Virus record (IMG/VR): IMGVR_UViG_3300032820_000112
Span: 1-24,731 of that record
Length of the DNA stretch: 24,731 bases
Strand: one strand, 5' to 3'
Origin: a virus
Made by a program: the position numbers and the translations under genes. Shown in pieces: positions 23,283 to 24,731 of the stretch. Below the pieces are notes generated by a model that was not told where the DNA came from, searched no databases, and saw only the letters and a program-made list of their open reading frames with translations. Each line of letters begins with the position of its first letter. Position 1 is the stretch's first letter.

Positions 23283-24731
23283 CGACTTCAGGAACTTCCT
23301 GTTCCTGGCATGGGAACACTTGAAGCTCCCCCCTCCTACCCCCATCCAATATGACATAGCACACTACTTGCAGAACGGTCCAAAGAGATGCTGCATCCAA
23401 GCCTTTCGGGGCGTTGGCAAATCTTGGATCACCAGTGCTTTCGTCATCCACCAGTTACTGCTGGACCCCACAAAGAATGTCCTCGTCGTATCCGCCAGTA
23501 AGCAGCGGGCCGATGACTTCAGCACGTTTTCCCTGCGGCTCATCGAAGAGATGCCGATCCTTCAACACCTCATGCCTACGGAGAACCAGCGAAGCTCAAA
23601 GATCGCCTTCGACGTAGGACCAGCCCCCAACGCCCACGCTCCATCCGTGACATCACGGGGCATCACCGGGCAGATTACCGGGGCCAGGGCGGACTTGGTG
23701 GTATCTGATGACGTTGAAAGTCTACAGAACTCACAGACGATCACTGCACGGGACAAACTGACCGAGAGTATCAAGGAGTTCGATGCGGTATTGAAACCAA
23801 ACGGACGCATCTGCTTCTTGGGAACTCCCCAGACCGAACTCTCCATCTACTCAACGCTACCTGGCAGGGGCTACAAGACCCGTATCTGGCCAGCCCGCTA
23901 CCCGGACAAGCGGACCAAGACCAACCTGGGGGACCGCTTGGCCCCCAAGATCGCTGAAGCGATGGAGGCGGACCCTGATCTGGTCCGTAAGCCGACAGAC
24001 CCCGAAAGATTCGATGATCTAGACCTTGCAGAGCGCGAGGCTTCCTATGGACGGCTTGGTTTCACCCTTCAGTTCATGCTGGACACCACGCTGGCGGACA
24101 TGGACAGGTATCCGCTCAAGCTCAGTGACTTGATTGTCATGAACTGCAACCCCAAGAACGCCCCGGACAAGGTGATTTGGGCTGCAAGCCCCGATCTAGT
24201 GGACAAAGACCTGCCGAATGTGGGCTTTAACGGTGATCGGTACTACAGACCAATGGTCACTCAAGGCGAATGGACTGAGTACACGGGCTCAGTGATGGCA
24301 ATTGACCCTGCGGGGCGTGGGGCCGACGAGACTAGTTACTGCGTTATCAAGATGCTCCACTCGCAGCTATTCCTGCTGGAATCAGGAGGATTTGAGGGTG
24401 GCTACACCACCAAGGTTCTGGAGGAACTGGCAAAAGTAGCCAAAAAACAGCAGGTCAACACCATTCTTACAGAATCCAACTTCGGTGACGGCATGTTCAC
24501 TGCCCTGCTGACCCCCATATTGGGCCGAATACACCCCTGTGAGATCGAGGAGGTACGCCACTCGACCCAGAAGGAACGCAGGATCATAGATACCTTGGAG
24601 CCGGTGATGTCCAGCCACTCCCTGATAGTAGATCGGTCAGTGGTCGAACAGGATTATCAAAGCACCCAGAACATGACCCATGAGGCTGGGCTGAAATATC
24701 AGCTATTTTATCAGATGAGCCGAATCACCCA
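23266..24731 (+). CDS. terL: Large terminase subunit (packaging ATPase/nuclease), T7 gp19-like; 3' end outside window
   Basis: This is the packaging motor: an N-terminal ATPase and a C-terminal nuclease that cuts concatemers. The frame is open from the ATG at 23266 to the window edge, giving 488 codons of about 586 in T7 gp19. Walker A is AFRGVGKSW with Lys52. Walker B is LVVSDDVE with Asp148/Asp149. The coupling motif LKPNGRICFLGTPQTE follows. The nuclease domain begins at VMAIDPAGRGADET, with metal-binding Asp347, and continues with LTESNFGDGMF. AAGGA at 23256-23260, about 5 bases upstream, and the overlap with the methyltransferase support this start. The last residues and the metal-binding Asp near the C terminus are missing because the window ends. 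Confidence 0.96.
   Translation, partial: MNTQLNDFRNFLFLAWEHLKLPPPTPIQYDIAHYLQNGPKRCCIQAFRGVGKSWITSAFVIHQLLLDPTKNVLVVSASKQRADDFSTFSLRLIEEMPILQHLMPTENQRSSKIAFDVGPAPNAHAPSVTSRGITGQITGARADLVVSDDVESLQNSQTITARDKLTESIKEFDAVLKPNGRICFLGTPQTELSIYSTLPGRGYKTRIWPARYPDKRTKTNLGDRLAPKIAEAMEADPDLVRKPTDPERFDDLDLAEREASYGRLGFTLQFMLDTTLADMDRYPLKLSDLIVMNCNPKNAPDKVIWAASPDLVDKDLPNVGFNGDRYYRPMVTQGEWTEYTGSVMAIDPAGRGADETSYCVIKMLHSQLFLLESGGFEGGYTTKVLEELAKVAKKQQVNTILTESNFGDGMFTALLTPILGRIHPCEIEEVRHSTQKERRIIDTLEPVMSSHSLIVDRSVVEQDYQSTQNMTHEAGLKYQLFYQMSRIT

Overview
The window is the middle and right-hand part of a lytic T7-like podovirus genome (Autographiviridae-type layout). It is not a bacterial chromosome segment. Every supportable gene is on the + strand. 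Genes are packed almost end to end, with many 1-4 base stop/start overlaps (at 3609, 6156, 8518, 12986, 16483 and 22021). The order follows phage T7 genes 5 to 19: DNA polymerase, exonuclease, portal, scaffold, capsid, tail tube A and B, internal core proteins, tail fibre, holin, small terminase, large terminase. Both ends are cut inside genes (DNA polymerase on the left, large terminase on the right). No integrase, repressor, tRNA, CRISPR array or insertion sequence is visible. No phage RNA polymerase, endolysin or classical Rz spanin is seen; in T7 the polymerase and lysozyme genes lie to the left of the part covered here. The host cannot be read from the sequence. Clear Shine-Dalgarno sites, outer-membrane-type lipoproteins and the T7-like plan suggest a Gram-negative host, possibly aquatic (inference).

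Region 1 (1-3160) is DNA metabolism: the C-terminal part of a family A DNA polymerase, a PD-(D/E)XK nuclease, a small unknown protein, a T7 gp6-like 5'-3' exonuclease, a DUF1599-type 'nucleotide modification associated' protein and a small unknown protein. Region 2 (3175-7597) is the head module: a gp6.7/gp7.3-like membrane or virion protein, portal, scaffold, then an accessory cassette of three small membrane or lipoprotein genes, then the major capsid protein behind a structured leader and the best Shine-Dalgarno site of the window. A strong intrinsic terminator follows the capsid gene, as in T7.

Region 3 (7687-20325) is the tail and internal-core module: a small lipoprotein, gp11, a greatly enlarged gp12, and gp14-, gp15- and gp16-like internal virion proteins. 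The gp12 protein carries a LamG/concanavalin-like insert and a second beta-rich insert. Region 4 (20336-22021) holds a two-gene tail fibre: an adaptor with the T7 gp17 N-terminal domain and a separate repeat-plus-knob fibre protein. Region 5 (22021-24731) is holin, small terminase, a cytosine-C5 methyltransferase-like gene and large terminase. The methyltransferase occupies the place where T7 keeps its Rz/Rz1 spanin genes.

The most distinctive points are the domain insertions in gp12, the methyltransferase between the terminase subunits, the membrane/lipoprotein cassette between scaffold and capsid, and the possible link between the DUF1599 protein and the methyltransferase in DNA base modification. 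No stretch over 100 bases lacks a gene. The two longest gaps (6469-6565 and 7598-7686) hold the structured capsid leader and the terminator. I could not recognise a repeated phage promoter consensus by eye.
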